A stretch of 64,000 nt of DNA from Microvirga arsenatis (GTDB taxonomy: Bacteria > Pseudomonadota > Alphaproteobacteria > Rhizobiales > Beijerinckiaceae), in assembly GCF_009910705.1 (NCBI RefSeq), contig NZ_JAAAXJ010000009.1:62001-126000 (forward strand), read 5' to 3'. Of the stretch, positions 7,889 through 14,943 are shown piece after piece (within the stretch, counting starts at the first letter, position 1; each line of letters begins with the position of its first letter). A program made the translations under genes and the position numbers. Below the pieces are notes generated by a model, which made no database searches, was not told the DNA's origin, and saw only the letters and a program-made list of their open reading frames with translations.

Positions 7889-8359
7889 TCAGCGCTTGAA
7901 GATCGGGTGTTCCACCCGGTCGCCGGCCTTGATCCCGAGCTTGGCCGCCGTGCCTGCATTCAATTCCAGGACGGCGAGCACGGGTTCGCCCGACGGGATC
8001 GTGCGGGTCGACAGGGGCTCGGTATTCGCCGCGATCCGGGCGATGGTGCCGTCCGCGCGGATGAACAGCATGTCGAGCGACAGGTAGGTGTTCTGCATCC
8101 ACATGGAGACAGGCTCGACCCGGCCGAAATCGAACAGCATGCCCTGATCGGCGGGCATGGAGCGGCGGAACATCAGGCCCTGCGCCCGATCGGCGTCGTT
8201 GCGGGCAACCTCGACCCTGAAGCTCTGGCGCTGTCCGCCCTGAGTGGCGATGGACAAGGTCTCGAGAGCCTGGGCATAGGCTGCGCCGGTGACGAGAACG
8301 AGAGCCGACAGGGCCGGAAGAACGGGCCTGAGCGTCGACAGCACGGATGCAGCCATCAA
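7889..8359 (-). CDS. DUF192 family exported protein
   Basis: A 156-residue protein with a signal peptide ending in GAAYAQA and a complete DUF192 domain: FRVEVARNDADRAQGLMFR, GMLFDF, the MWMQNTYLSLDMLFI core and the C-terminal AVLELNAGTAAKLGIKAGD. The domain is a small beta-rich fold of unknown function, widespread in bacteria and archaea and usually exported. Its ATG overlaps the stop of the cold-shock gene by four bases (8356-8359), so the two are translationally coupled. Confidence 0.9.
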   Translation of the reverse strand: MMAASVLSTLRPVLPALSALVLVTGAAYAQALETLSIATQGGQRQSFRVEVARNDADRAQGLMFRRSMPADQGMLFDFGRVEPVSMWMQNTYLSLDMLFIRADGTIARIAANTEPLSTRTIPSGEPVLAVLELNAGTAAKLGIKAGDRVEHPIFKR

Positions 8360-8979
8360 TGCGAGTGCGGCAGGGCCATGTCGGCCAGGCGGACCTCGGC
8401 GGCCATGAGACCCTTCGAGCCGTCGCCGAAGCGGACGAACACGCGCTCGCCCGGCTTCAGCTCGGCAATGCCGTAGCGGCGGAGGGTCTCCATGTGGACG
8501 AAGATGTCCGGCTTGCCCTCACCCTGGGTGAGAAATCCGAAGCCGCGCAGCCGGTTGAACCACTTGACGACGGCAGGCTCCAGGCCGCTCGTCGGCACCA
8601 CCTGAACATGGGTGCGGGGCAGCGGCAGCTCCGAGGGATGCAGGGCGGTCGACTCGTCCAGGGAGAGGATGCGGAAGGCCTGCAGACCGCGCGGGCGCTG
8701 CACCGCCTCGACGACGATCCGGGCGCCTTCGTTGGCGGCCTGGTAGCCGTCGCGGCGCAGGCACGTCACATGCAGGAGCACATCGGGCATGCCATTGTCG
8801 GGCACGATGAAGCCGAAGCCCTTGGCCACATCGAACCACTTGATACGGCCGCTGACCTGGATCAGCTCGAGAGCGCCCTCCTCGGTCGGAGCCGGCTGGG
8901 CCACCTCGCGGCGGCCTTGATCCAAGGAGGCATTATCCTCTCGGAGGCTAAAAGAATTGGAGCCGTAATCGCCAGTCAT
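8356..8979 (-). CDS. Two-domain cold-shock (CspA-like) protein
   Basis: A 207-residue protein with two cold-shock domains. Domain one has GRIKWFDVAKGFGFIVPD and VLLHVTCLR; domain two has AVVKWFNRLRGFGFLTQ and IFVHMETLRRYG. The aromatic RNP motifs that stack on single-stranded nucleic acid are intact in both. Double-CSD proteins of about 200 residues are characteristic of alphaproteobacteria and probably act as RNA chaperones. The frame is open further upstream to 9147, but the start at 8979 fits the usual length and leaves about 130 bases of leader, common for cold-shock transcripts. Confidence 0.88.
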   Translation of the reverse strand: MTGDYGSNSFSLREDNASLDQGRREVAQPAPTEEGALELIQVSGRIKWFDVAKGFGFIVPDNGMPDVLLHVTCLRRDGYQAANEGARIVVEAVQRPRGLQAFRILSLDESTALHPSELPLPRTHVQVVPTSGLEPAVVKWFNRLRGFGFLTQGEGKPDIFVHMETLRRYGIAELKPGERVFVRFGDGSKGLMAAEVRLADMALPHSH

Positions 8980-9106
8980 GAAATAACCCAAACTCGAATC
9001 ATGAACCCGATTCTTAAAAAGAGGATAACATCGTCCTGAATCAGGGGAAGCCAGAAACGCGCCTCGATGGGCGATGAATTTTTCGGCAGCCTCCATGCTC
9101 TTGAAG

Positions 9107-9862
9107 TTACGTCGGAAATTCTGAGAAGACCTCGCCGATTTCCGCATGAACGACCAGGTCCGCGACGTCGTCGAGGGGCGTAGGCTCCCGGTTGACGATG
9201 ACCAGGCGCGCGCCGTTTTCCTTGGCGAAGGCCGGGAAAGCGGCAGCCGGATAGACCACCAGGGACGAGCCTGCGACCAGGAACAGGTCGCAGGCGGCCG
9301 AAAGCTTCTGCGCCCGCCGCATCGGTTCCTCCGGCATGGCCTGCCCGAAGGAAATGGTCGCGGATTTCAGGATGCCGCCGCAGGCCATGCACTCCGGCGG
9401 CTCCCCATTGCGGTCGAAATGGTATCTCACCCAGTCGAGCTCGTGCCGGCGCCCGCAGGAGAGGCACTTGGCGTAGGTGCCGTTGCCGTGCAGCTCGATC
9501 ACCTGATCGTCTCCCAGGCCGGATTCCTGATGGAGCCCGTCGATGTTCTGGGTGATCACGGCCGGCATCCGCCCCGACGCGACGAGGGCGGCAAGGGCGC
9601 GATGGCCGGTGCTGGGTCGGGCGCCCCGATAGAGATCGTCCATGGCGAACTTGCGCCGCCACGCCTCCCGCCGCGCCTTCGCGCTCCGGAGGAAGAGTTC
9701 GTACGCAATGGGCTTGTTGCGCAGCCACGGACTGTTGGGCGAGCGGAAGTCCGGGATGCCGCTCTCGGTCGAGATGCCGGCCCCCGTGAAGCCCGCAACG
9801 ATGCGGGCCTCTTGAATCATATCCTTCAATGTGGCGATTGACGCGGCGAGGCTCTCGGTCAT
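9107..9862 (-). CDS. Sir2 family NAD-dependent protein deacetylase
   Basis: A 251-residue sirtuin. The NAD site is seen in GAGISTESGIPDFR (about residues 27-40) and TQNIDGLH, and the catalytic histidine is in ELHGN. The zinc ribbon is CLSC...CMAC, and the C-terminal cofactor loops are VAGSSLVV and VNREPTP. It would remove acyl groups from lysines of target proteins in the cytoplasm. I chose the start at 9862; an alternative at 9916 adds 18 residues but overlaps the divergent membrane protein gene. Neither start has a strong ribosome site. Confidence 0.9.
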   Translation of the reverse strand: MTESLAASIATLKDMIQEARIVAGFTGAGISTESGIPDFRSPNSPWLRNKPIAYELFLRSAKARREAWRRKFAMDDLYRGARPSTGHRALAALVASGRMPAVITQNIDGLHQESGLGDDQVIELHGNGTYAKCLSCGRRHELDWVRYHFDRNGEPPECMACGGILKSATISFGQAMPEEPMRRAQKLSAACDLFLVAGSSLVVYPAAAFPAFAKENGARLVIVNREPTPLDDVADLVVHAEIGEVFSEFPT

Positions 9863-9907
9863 GTGCTTGAGATAAGAGCGAGCGGCCGCGAGGGAATGCC
9901 CTGAACC

Positions 9908-10897
9908 ATGCGACAAGCGGATTTGAACACCATGCCTTCAGGGCTTCATGCCGCCGCACAGCGTTGGGATGCGCTCGACGTGGCCCGCGGCGTCGCCATC
10001 GCGGCGATGATCGTCTATCACTTCAGCTGGGACCTGAGCTTTCTGCAGCTGATCGAAACGAACATCCTGCAGGTTCCGGCATGGCGCTGGTTCGCGCGCG
10101 CCATCGCAGGCTCGTTCCTGACGCTGGCAGGCTTCGGGCTCGTGCTCGCCCATGCAAGGGGCTTCAAGCCTAGGCCCTTCCTGACGCGTCTGGCGAAGAT
10201 CGGCGGCGCGGCGCTGGCCGTCACCCTCGCAACCTTCTTCGCGTTTCCGCAGAGCTTCATCTTCTTCGGCATCCTCCACTGCATCGCAGCCTCGAGCGTT
10301 CTCGCCCTGCCCTTCTTGCGGCTGCATCCTGGGGCGACTCTGGCCGCGGCCGTGTTCTGCCTGGCGGCCCCGCAGATCTTCACCAGCCCCTCCCTGGATG
10401 CACCCTGGCTCGACTGGCTGGGGCTCGGCTCCTCCGATCCCGTCACCAACGATTATGTGCCGATCTTCCCCTGGTTCGGCTTCGTTCTGATCGGCGTGGC
10501 CGCAGGCCGCATCCTCCTCGCACGGCAGGAAACCATGGGCCTCGCCCGCTGGCGCGTGCAGAATCCGCTTGCGAGGTCGCTCGCCTGGGCCGGCCGCAAG
10601 AGCCTGCCGATTTATCTCACCCATCAGATCGTCCTGCTTGGCGCTCTCTATGGGGTGCTGCAGGTCGTCGGCCCGAACCCTGCGGCGGAGGCACGGCCGT
10701 TCATGATCCAATGCGAGGCCACCTGCCTGCAGAATGCGCAGCCGCAGACCTGTCGTGCGCTCTGCTCCTGCACCGTGGACGCCCTGCGCGGGAGCGACCT
10801 GTGGCGGAAGGTGCTGACCAACGCCACCACCCCCGAGGACCAGACGCGCATCTCCCGCGCTGCGCAGCAATGCCTGCGCCAGAGCCCGCCATCCTGA
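9908..10897 (+). CDS. DUF1624 (heparan-alpha-glucosaminide acetyltransferase-like) membrane protein
   Basis: A 329-residue polytopic protein. The DUF1624 core begins with RWDALDVARGVAIAAMIVYH, includes HFSWDLSF and continues through roughly seven hydrophobic segments to AGRKSLPIYLTHQIVLL, the conserved acceptor-site motif of the acyltransferase-like superfamily. The C-terminal 65 residues are soluble and rich in cysteine (CEATCLQNAQPQTCRALCSC), an unusual appendage that may form disulfides or bind metal outside the membrane. Substrate unknown. It diverges from the sirtuin gene. A downstream ATG at 9941 is the alternative start. Confidence 0.75.
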   Translation: MRQADLNTMPSGLHAAAQRWDALDVARGVAIAAMIVYHFSWDLSFLQLIETNILQVPAWRWFARAIAGSFLTLAGFGLVLAHARGFKPRPFLTRLAKIGGAALAVTLATFFAFPQSFIFFGILHCIAASSVLALPFLRLHPGATLAAAVFCLAAPQIFTSPSLDAPWLDWLGLGSSDPVTNDYVPIFPWFGFVLIGVAAGRILLARQETMGLARWRVQNPLARSLAWAGRKSLPIYLTHQIVLLGALYGVLQVVGPNPAAEARPFMIQCEATCLQNAQPQTCRALCSCTVDALRGSDLWRKVLTNATTPEDQTRISRAAQQCLRQSPPS

Positions 10898-10939
10898 GGC
10901 AGGGTCGCAACAGATCCACGGACGTCGAAGCGGAACGGC

Positions 10940-11452
10940 TCAAGCCCCGGCGGCCACCGGATAGCCGTCGAACGGCTTGAGGGTTTTCAAAACGAAGGTG
11001 GTGTGGATCCGCCCGACCCCGTAGCCCGGATCGGAGAGATAGGCCTCCGTCATCGCTTCGTAGGCCGCCAGCGTCGGCGCCACGATCCTCGCGACGTAGT
11101 CGTATTCCCCATTGACCACCTGGATCTCAACGACGGCCGGGCTGGCGGTCAGCGCCCGTTCGAGACGCTGCCGCGCGGCGGCGGAAGGGTCCCTCATGCT
11201 GATCCCCGCAAGCGCAATGATGTCGTGGCCGAGGGCGGACGGCTCGGCCAGGGCGGTGTAGCCTCGAATGACCCCTCTCTGCTCGAGGCGCCTGACCCTC
11301 TCCAGGCACGGCCGGGCCGAAAGGCCCACCTGCTCCGACAGGGCCTGGTATGTGATGCGCCCGTTGGCGCGCAGCGCGTCGAGGATCAGCAGATCGATCC
11401 GGTCGAGGGCAGGTTTGACGCTGCGGTTCAGCAGCTTCGCGGGCGGCTTCAT
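10940..11452 (-). CDS. Lrp/AsnC family transcriptional regulator
   Basis: A 170-residue feast/famine regulator. The N-terminal helix-turn-helix reads LDRIDLLILDALRANGRITY then LSEQVGLSARPCLERVRRLE, followed by GVIRGYTAL. The C-terminal RAM ligand domain spans about residues 85-155 (VNGEYDYVARIVAPTLAAYEA). The start at 11452 has a good ribosome site (GAGGAGAG) in front of ATG. Such proteins usually sense an amino acid and control its uptake or metabolism. The divergent neighbour is an acyl carrier protein gene, giving no clear effector. Confidence 0.9.
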   Translation of the reverse strand: MKPPAKLLNRSVKPALDRIDLLILDALRANGRITYQALSEQVGLSARPCLERVRRLEQRGVIRGYTALAEPSALGHDIIALAGISMRDPSAAARQRLERALTASPAVVEIQVVNGEYDYVARIVAPTLAAYEAMTEAYLSDPGYGVGRIHTTFVLKTLKPFDGYPVAAGA

Positions 11453-11678
11453 GGCTCTCCTCGAACACGGCCCCGGCAACGGCGCGGCCGACGGAAGATC
11501 GCCGGTCTCTATCCTACCGAACCCGGTTCTTGCAATTGCGCAGATCGGCAGCGGCCCGGGTGCTTCCTGGTGCCTGCCGGAAGCCGAACTGCATCGAAAA
11601 ACCGGGCTCAACGGCCGTATTTTCCTTTGAACGGCATCGTTTCGTCATTGATCGAACGATTTTTCCCCGTATGACTCA

Positions 11679-11987
11679 ATGCCAGTCACATTGGGGGCAA
11701 GAACAGTGACATTTCCCTTGGAGGCGGACATCGCCCAGCGCGTGCTGGCGCTGTGCCAGTCGCTTCATTCCCGCGACACCGCCATCACCCTCGACATGTC
11801 GCTGGCTCACGGCCTGCATTTCGACTCGCTCAAGCTCATGGATTTCTTCGCCGGCATCGAGCAGCTCTTTCCCGGAATCGGGCTTGAGGATTGGTTCATC
11901 GAGCACAGCAGCGACGGGCGCGACACCCTGCGCAATGCCGTCGCCTATCTGACGCGGTTTCTCGACGGGACCGCGGCGAACGGTTGA
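11679..11987 (+). CDS. Acyl carrier protein-like protein
   Basis: A 102-residue protein with an ACP-type phosphopantetheine attachment motif: HFDSLKLMDFFAGIEQLFP, with the serine of DSL as the expected attachment site. The four-helix layout and acidic C-terminal half fit a stand-alone carrier protein. It is not in a fatty-acid operon and no ketosynthase or ligase lies nearby, so it is probably a specialised carrier whose partner enzyme is elsewhere. The end of the gene is 90 bases before the aldolase gene on the same strand. Confidence 0.72.
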   Translation: MPVTLGARTVTFPLEADIAQRVLALCQSLHSRDTAITLDMSLAHGLHFDSLKLMDFFAGIEQLFPGIGLEDWFIEHSSDGRDTLRNAVAYLTRFLDGTAANG

Positions 11988-12077
11988 AACCGGCCCCTTT
12001 CCTTTCCAGTTAGTAACGCCTGACCTGCCGACGAAGCCGCCAGGCTTCCGGAATGGCCCATGATTGGAGGTGCTGTC

Positions 12078-12704
12078 GTGCTGCGGGACTATCTCACCGA
12101 GCTTCCCCTGATTGCGATCCTGCGGGGCCTCAAGCCCGACAGCGCGGAAGCCGTCGGCTTTGCCCTCGTAGAGGCGGGTTTTCGGATCATCGAGGTGCCG
12201 CTCAACTCGCCCGAGCCGTTCCGCAGCATCGAAATCCTTGCCAAGGCCATGCCCGACACGGTCCTCGTCGGCGCCGGCACCGTCCTCGACCCGGACCAGG
12301 TCAATGGCATCCGCGATGCGGGCGGCAGGCTGATCGTCATGCCCCATGCGGACCTTGCCGTGGTCCGGCGGGCCAAGGAACAGGGGCTCGTGTGCACGCC
12401 CGGCGTCGCCACGCCGACCGAGGCCTTCGCCGCCCTGAAGGCCGGCGCCGACGCCATCAAGATCTTTCCGGCTGAGGCGATCCCTCCGGCCGTGGTGAAG
12501 GCCTGGCGCGCCGTGCTGCCGAAGGATGCTCTCGTGGTGCCGGTCGGCGGCATCAAGCCGGACAATATGAAGCCTTACGTGGATGCCGGCGCCAACGGCT
12601 TCGGGCTGGGATCGGCCCTGTTCACGCCCGCCATGACGGTCGAGGAGATCGGCCGCAACGCCCGCGCTTTCGCCTCCGCATGGCAGGACCTGCGCCAAGG
12701 CTGA
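12078..12704 (+). CDS. dgoA: 2-dehydro-3-deoxy-6-phosphogalactonate aldolase
   Basis: A 208-residue KDPG/KDPGal class I aldolase. Diagnostic segments are AILRGLKPD, IIEVPLNSPEPFRSI (the galactonate-branch version), GAGTVLDPDQV, TPGVATPTEAFAAL and the Schiff-base lysine in AIKIFPAE. It would cleave 2-dehydro-3-deoxy-6-phosphogalactonate to pyruvate and glyceraldehyde-3-phosphate. I prefer the GTG at 12078, which has GGAGG at 12066-12070, over the ATG at 12060. The kinase and dehydratase of the pathway are not next to it. Confidence 0.85.
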   Translation: MLRDYLTELPLIAILRGLKPDSAEAVGFALVEAGFRIIEVPLNSPEPFRSIEILAKAMPDTVLVGAGTVLDPDQVNGIRDAGGRLIVMPHADLAVVRRAKEQGLVCTPGVATPTEAFAALKAGADAIKIFPAEAIPPAVVKAWRAVLPKDALVVPVGGIKPDNMKPYVDAGANGFGLGSALFTPAMTVEEIGRNARAFASAWQDLRQG

Positions 12705-12739
12705 GCCTGCGCCTCCGCATCGCGAAACGAAGGGGCGCA

Positions 12740-12764
12740 GGAACCCTCAGGAAGGAAGGCCGTT
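12740..12764 (+). promoter_or_regulatory. EcfG-type general stress promoter
   Basis: GGAAC at 12740-12744, sixteen bases, then CGTT at 12761-12764 exactly match the sigma-EcfG consensus (GGAAC-N16/17-CGTT) that drives the alphaproteobacterial general stress response. It lies 32 bases before the start of a small exported protein gene in the right orientation, a usual distance. The match is seen in sequence; activity is inferred. Confidence 0.75.
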
Positions 12765-12796
12765 CTCAGGGAAAGGCTTAACCTTGGAGGTTTACG

Positions 12797-13051
12797 ATGA
12801 AGAAGACGGTACTGATCCTTGCGGCCTCGCTTCTGAGCACCGCTGCCTTCGCTCAGGACACCACCACGACCATCAAGAAGGAAGAGGGTGTTCTGGGCAG
12901 CACAACCACCATCGAGCGCAAGACCGAGCCGAGCACGACGTCCTCCACCACCGTGACGACCTCGTCCGGAGCCGTCGGCTGCACCACCGAGACCAAGCAG
13001 AAGACCGACGCGTTCGGTGACACGACGACCAAGAAGACGACCGAGTGCTGA
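12797..13051 (+). CDS. Small threonine-rich exported protein
   Basis: An 84-residue protein with a clear signal peptide (KKTVLILAASLLSTAAFA, cleavage before QDTTT). The mature 64 residues are strikingly rich in Thr, Lys and Glu (TTTTIKKEEG, TTTKKTTEC) with two cysteines that could form a disulfide. A good ribosome site (TTGGAGG) precedes the ATG. No family is recognised. The exact EcfG promoter upstream suggests induction in stress or stationary phase, and a terminator follows, so it is a single-gene unit. Confidence 0.8.
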   Translation: MKKTVLILAASLLSTAAFAQDTTTTIKKEEGVLGSTTTIERKTEPSTTSSTTVTTSSGAVGCTTETKQKTDAFGDTTTKKTTEC

Positions 13052-13076
13052 TTTCGCTCGGCGGTTTCTTCGGCAG

Positions 13077-13102
13077 AGCCCGGCCTTGAGGCCGGGCTTT
13101 TC
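13077..13102 (+). terminator. Rho-independent terminator
   Basis: AGCCCGGCC (13077-13085), a TTGA loop and GGCCGGGCT (13090-13098), then a short T run. It closes the threonine-rich protein gene and touches the end of the convergent DUF6894 gene. Confidence 0.8.
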
Positions 13103-13334
13103 ATCGCCGCCTGCCGCCCTGCCTCCCGCGGAAGAACGGCACCGTCAGCAGGCGCCTTCCCGTTTCGTCGGTGATCTCGAGCTCGATGTTGTCGGCACCG
13201 GCAAGCTCGTCCCGCAGTTCCTCCACGGTGGCCAGAGCCTCGGCGCGGGCCGCTTCGAGATCGGGGAGGTCGATGCCCTCCTCGTCCTCGTCGACCTCAT
13301 AGCCGTCCCGGATGTTGAAGAAGTAGCGCGGCAT
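13101..13334 (-). CDS. DUF6894 family small protein
   Basis: A 77-residue acidic protein starting MPRYFFNIRDGYEVDEDEEG, the signature opening of the DUF6894 family common in Methylobacterium, Microvirga and Bradyrhizobium. The middle contains DLEAARAEALATVEELRDEL and the tail is basic (GRQGGRRR). Function is unknown; members are often linked to stress regulons. A near-consensus EcfG promoter lies upstream (CGAAC-N16-CGTT), which fits that pattern. Confidence 0.82.
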   Translation of the reverse strand: MPRYFFNIRDGYEVDEDEEGIDLPDLEAARAEALATVEELRDELAGADNIELEITDETGRRLLTVPFFRGRQGGRRR

Positions 13335-13366
13335 GGGCGTCAGCTCTGTCAGATATTGGCGGGGAA

Positions 13367-13391
13367 AACGCGAAGGAGCGCTGCGGGTTCG
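13367..13391 (-). promoter_or_regulatory. Near-consensus EcfG-type promoter
   Basis: Read leftward: CGAAC (13391-13387), sixteen bases, CGTT (13370-13367). One mismatch to GGAAC-N16-CGTT, with correct spacing, 33 bases before the DUF6894 start codon. Confidence 0.45.
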
Positions 13392-13413
13392 ACCCCTGGC
13401 TCCGTCTCATGTC

Positions 13414-14229
13414 TCAATGTGCGAGGATGCGGCTCATCCGCTCCGCAGCCTGCCCCGAGAGAGCAGCCTCCCGGGCATGTTCCGACAGCCTGAGCTGGCT
13501 CGTGCCGCTCCGCTTTGCCGCCTGCAGGGCCTCCTCCGCATCCGTGTAGAACTTTTCGAAGGGATCTCCCGGTCGGCGAACGGCCATGCCGGCCGACATC
13601 GTCACCTGTATGGACCCTTGGGGAGTGTCGATCGGGGTGCGCTCGACGGCGCGCAGCATGTCGACGACGGCGTTGACGATCTGCTCCACGGGCACCTTGG
13701 TCGAGATCAGGGCGAACTCCTCGCCGCGCATGTGGCCGACGAGACCGAAATCGGAGAGGTGAGCCTCGATCTTGCGCCCGAGCGCCTGGAGAAGAAGGTC
13801 GCCGGTCCGGTAGCCGTGGTCGTCATTGATGGCGTTGAACCGGTCCACATCGGTGACGACCATCACCATCGCCTCCGGAGACGGCTGGCTCGCGGCTTCG
13901 ATCAGGGCGCGGCGGTTCGGCAGGCCTGTCAGAGGGTCCGTCCGGCTGATCGCCTCCAGGCGCCGCTTGGCCTCCTGCAAGTCCCTCTGGGCGCGGCCGA
14001 AGATCCAGGATACCGGCACCGCGATGCCCGCAGCCGTGAGGGTCGTGATGACGGCGGTCCGCAGCACCGCCGTCCAGGACGTGAAGAAGAGAAACTGCTG
14101 GGTGAGGTCGACCGTCAGGGAAACGACAAGCGCGAAGGCGGTCACCGTCACGACATATCTCACGAGATCCTCTCGGCTCGTGATCGACGGCATCGTCAGT
14201 TTCCGCACAAGGTTACGTAAAGTCCACAT
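13414..14229 (-). CDS. Membrane-anchored GGDEF domain protein (RGEEF variant)
   Basis: A 271-residue protein if started at 14229. Two transmembrane helices (YVVTVTAFALVVSLTVDLT and AVITTLTAAGIAVPVSW) precede a GGDEF domain that begins at RTDPLTGLPNRRAL. The metal-binding aspartate is in VVTDVDRFNAIND. The signature motif is HMRGEEFAL, so the first glycine is replaced by arginine. No RxxD inhibitory site is visible ahead of it. It may synthesise cyclic di-GMP at the membrane, but the altered motif leaves activity uncertain. Start choice is weak; 14241 is an in-frame alternative. Confidence 0.85.
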   Translation of the reverse strand: MWTLRNLVRKLTMPSITSREDLVRYVVTVTAFALVVSLTVDLTQQFLFFTSWTAVLRTAVITTLTAAGIAVPVSWIFGRAQRDLQEAKRRLEAISRTDPLTGLPNRRALIEAASQPSPEAMVMVVTDVDRFNAINDDHGYRTGDLLLQALGRKIEAHLSDFGLVGHMRGEEFALISTKVPVEQIVNAVVDMLRAVERTPIDTPQGSIQVTMSAGMAVRRPGDPFEKFYTDAEEALQAAKRSGTSQLRLSEHAREAALSGQAAERMSRILAH

Positions 14230-14395
14230 AGTAAAGGGCATCGCGCTAAAGACACTATATAGCAGAGCCGTTATCCTAGATCGCGGCGCTTGGATAGCCC
14301 GTATTTCTGCGGAGCCGGACGGAGCTTTTCTCCGGGTCCATGCGTTGACTGCCACGCCAAGGGAATTTGCGGGCCAACCGTTTCAGGGACGTGCC

Positions 14396-14698
14396 ATGAA
14401 CCGTTGCTCCCTTGCGCTTCTTTCGGCGGCCGCAGCCCTCGGCCTCCTCGCCCCTGCCCCGGCAGAGGCCCAAGCCGCCTGCGGCCCGCGCGAACAGCTC
14501 GTGAAGCTTCTCTCCGACCAGTACAAGGAAGACCCGGTGGGGATCGGCCTCGCCCAGCCGGGACAGGTGCTCGAGGTCTTCGCCTCGTCCAACGGCTCCT
14601 GGACGATGGTCATGACGATGCCGGACGGCAAGGCCTGCATGATCGCCGCCGGGGACAACTGGGAGATGGTGACGCGGGTGAAGGGCAGCCCGATCTAG
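14396..14698 (+). CDS. Small exported protein
   Basis: A 100-residue protein with a signal peptide (MNRCSLALLSAAAALGLLA, cleavage near AEAQA). The mature region CGPREQLVKLLSDQYKEDPV followed by PGQVLEVFASSNGSWTMVMT and the Cys in DGKACMIAAGDNW resembles small periplasmic proteins found widely in Rhizobiales, without assigned function. Two cysteines in the mature part could pair. The gene diverges from the GGDEF gene and is followed by a degenerate tRNA-like sequence and tRNA-Glu. Confidence 0.75.
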   Translation: MNRCSLALLSAAAALGLLAPAPAEAQAACGPREQLVKLLSDQYKEDPVGIGLAQPGQVLEVFASSNGSWTMVMTMPDGKACMIAAGDNWEMVTRVKGSPI

Positions 14699-14699
14699 C

Positions 14700-14741
14700 T
14701 GGCCCTGGGCCTCGAACCTGCGACCGGCGGTGCAAGCGCCG
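14700..14741 (-). pseudogene. tRNA-like remnant (anticodon arm and partial T arm)
   Basis: Read leftward, CGGCG-CTTGCAC-CGCCG (14741-14725) is a perfect 5-bp stem with a 7-base loop whose anticodon position would be UGC (Ala). It is followed by GTCGCAGGTTCGAGG, a T-loop-like sequence, and CCA at 14702-14700. The 3' T stem and the acceptor are missing or mismatched and no D arm is found. It is either a decayed tRNA fragment next to tRNA-Glu or a chance likeness. Confidence 0.3.
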
Positions 14742-14789
14742 CCCGCGCATGCGGTCTGTCGGGATGGCGATTTTACGGAGGGTGGAGAG

Positions 14790-14864
14790 TGGCGCGCCCT
14801 AGGGGAGTCGAACCCCTCTTTCCTGCGTGAAAGGCAGATGTCCTAACCGATAGACGAAGGGCGC
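14790..14864 (-). tRNA. tRNA-Glu (anticodon UUC)
   Basis: A 75-base tRNA read leftward. GCGCCCT pairs with AGGGCGC, the anticodon arm is TCTGC-CTTTCAC-GCAGG with anticodon UUC, and the T arm is GGGGTTCGACTCCCC. CCA is encoded at 14792-14790. Confidence 0.96.
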
Positions 14865-14943
14865 GCGGAGCTTCGGGGCGGTGCCGCCGAAGTGGGCGAA
14901 CCTATAGATGGCTTCGTGACGCATCGCAAGCGTCAGATGTGAA

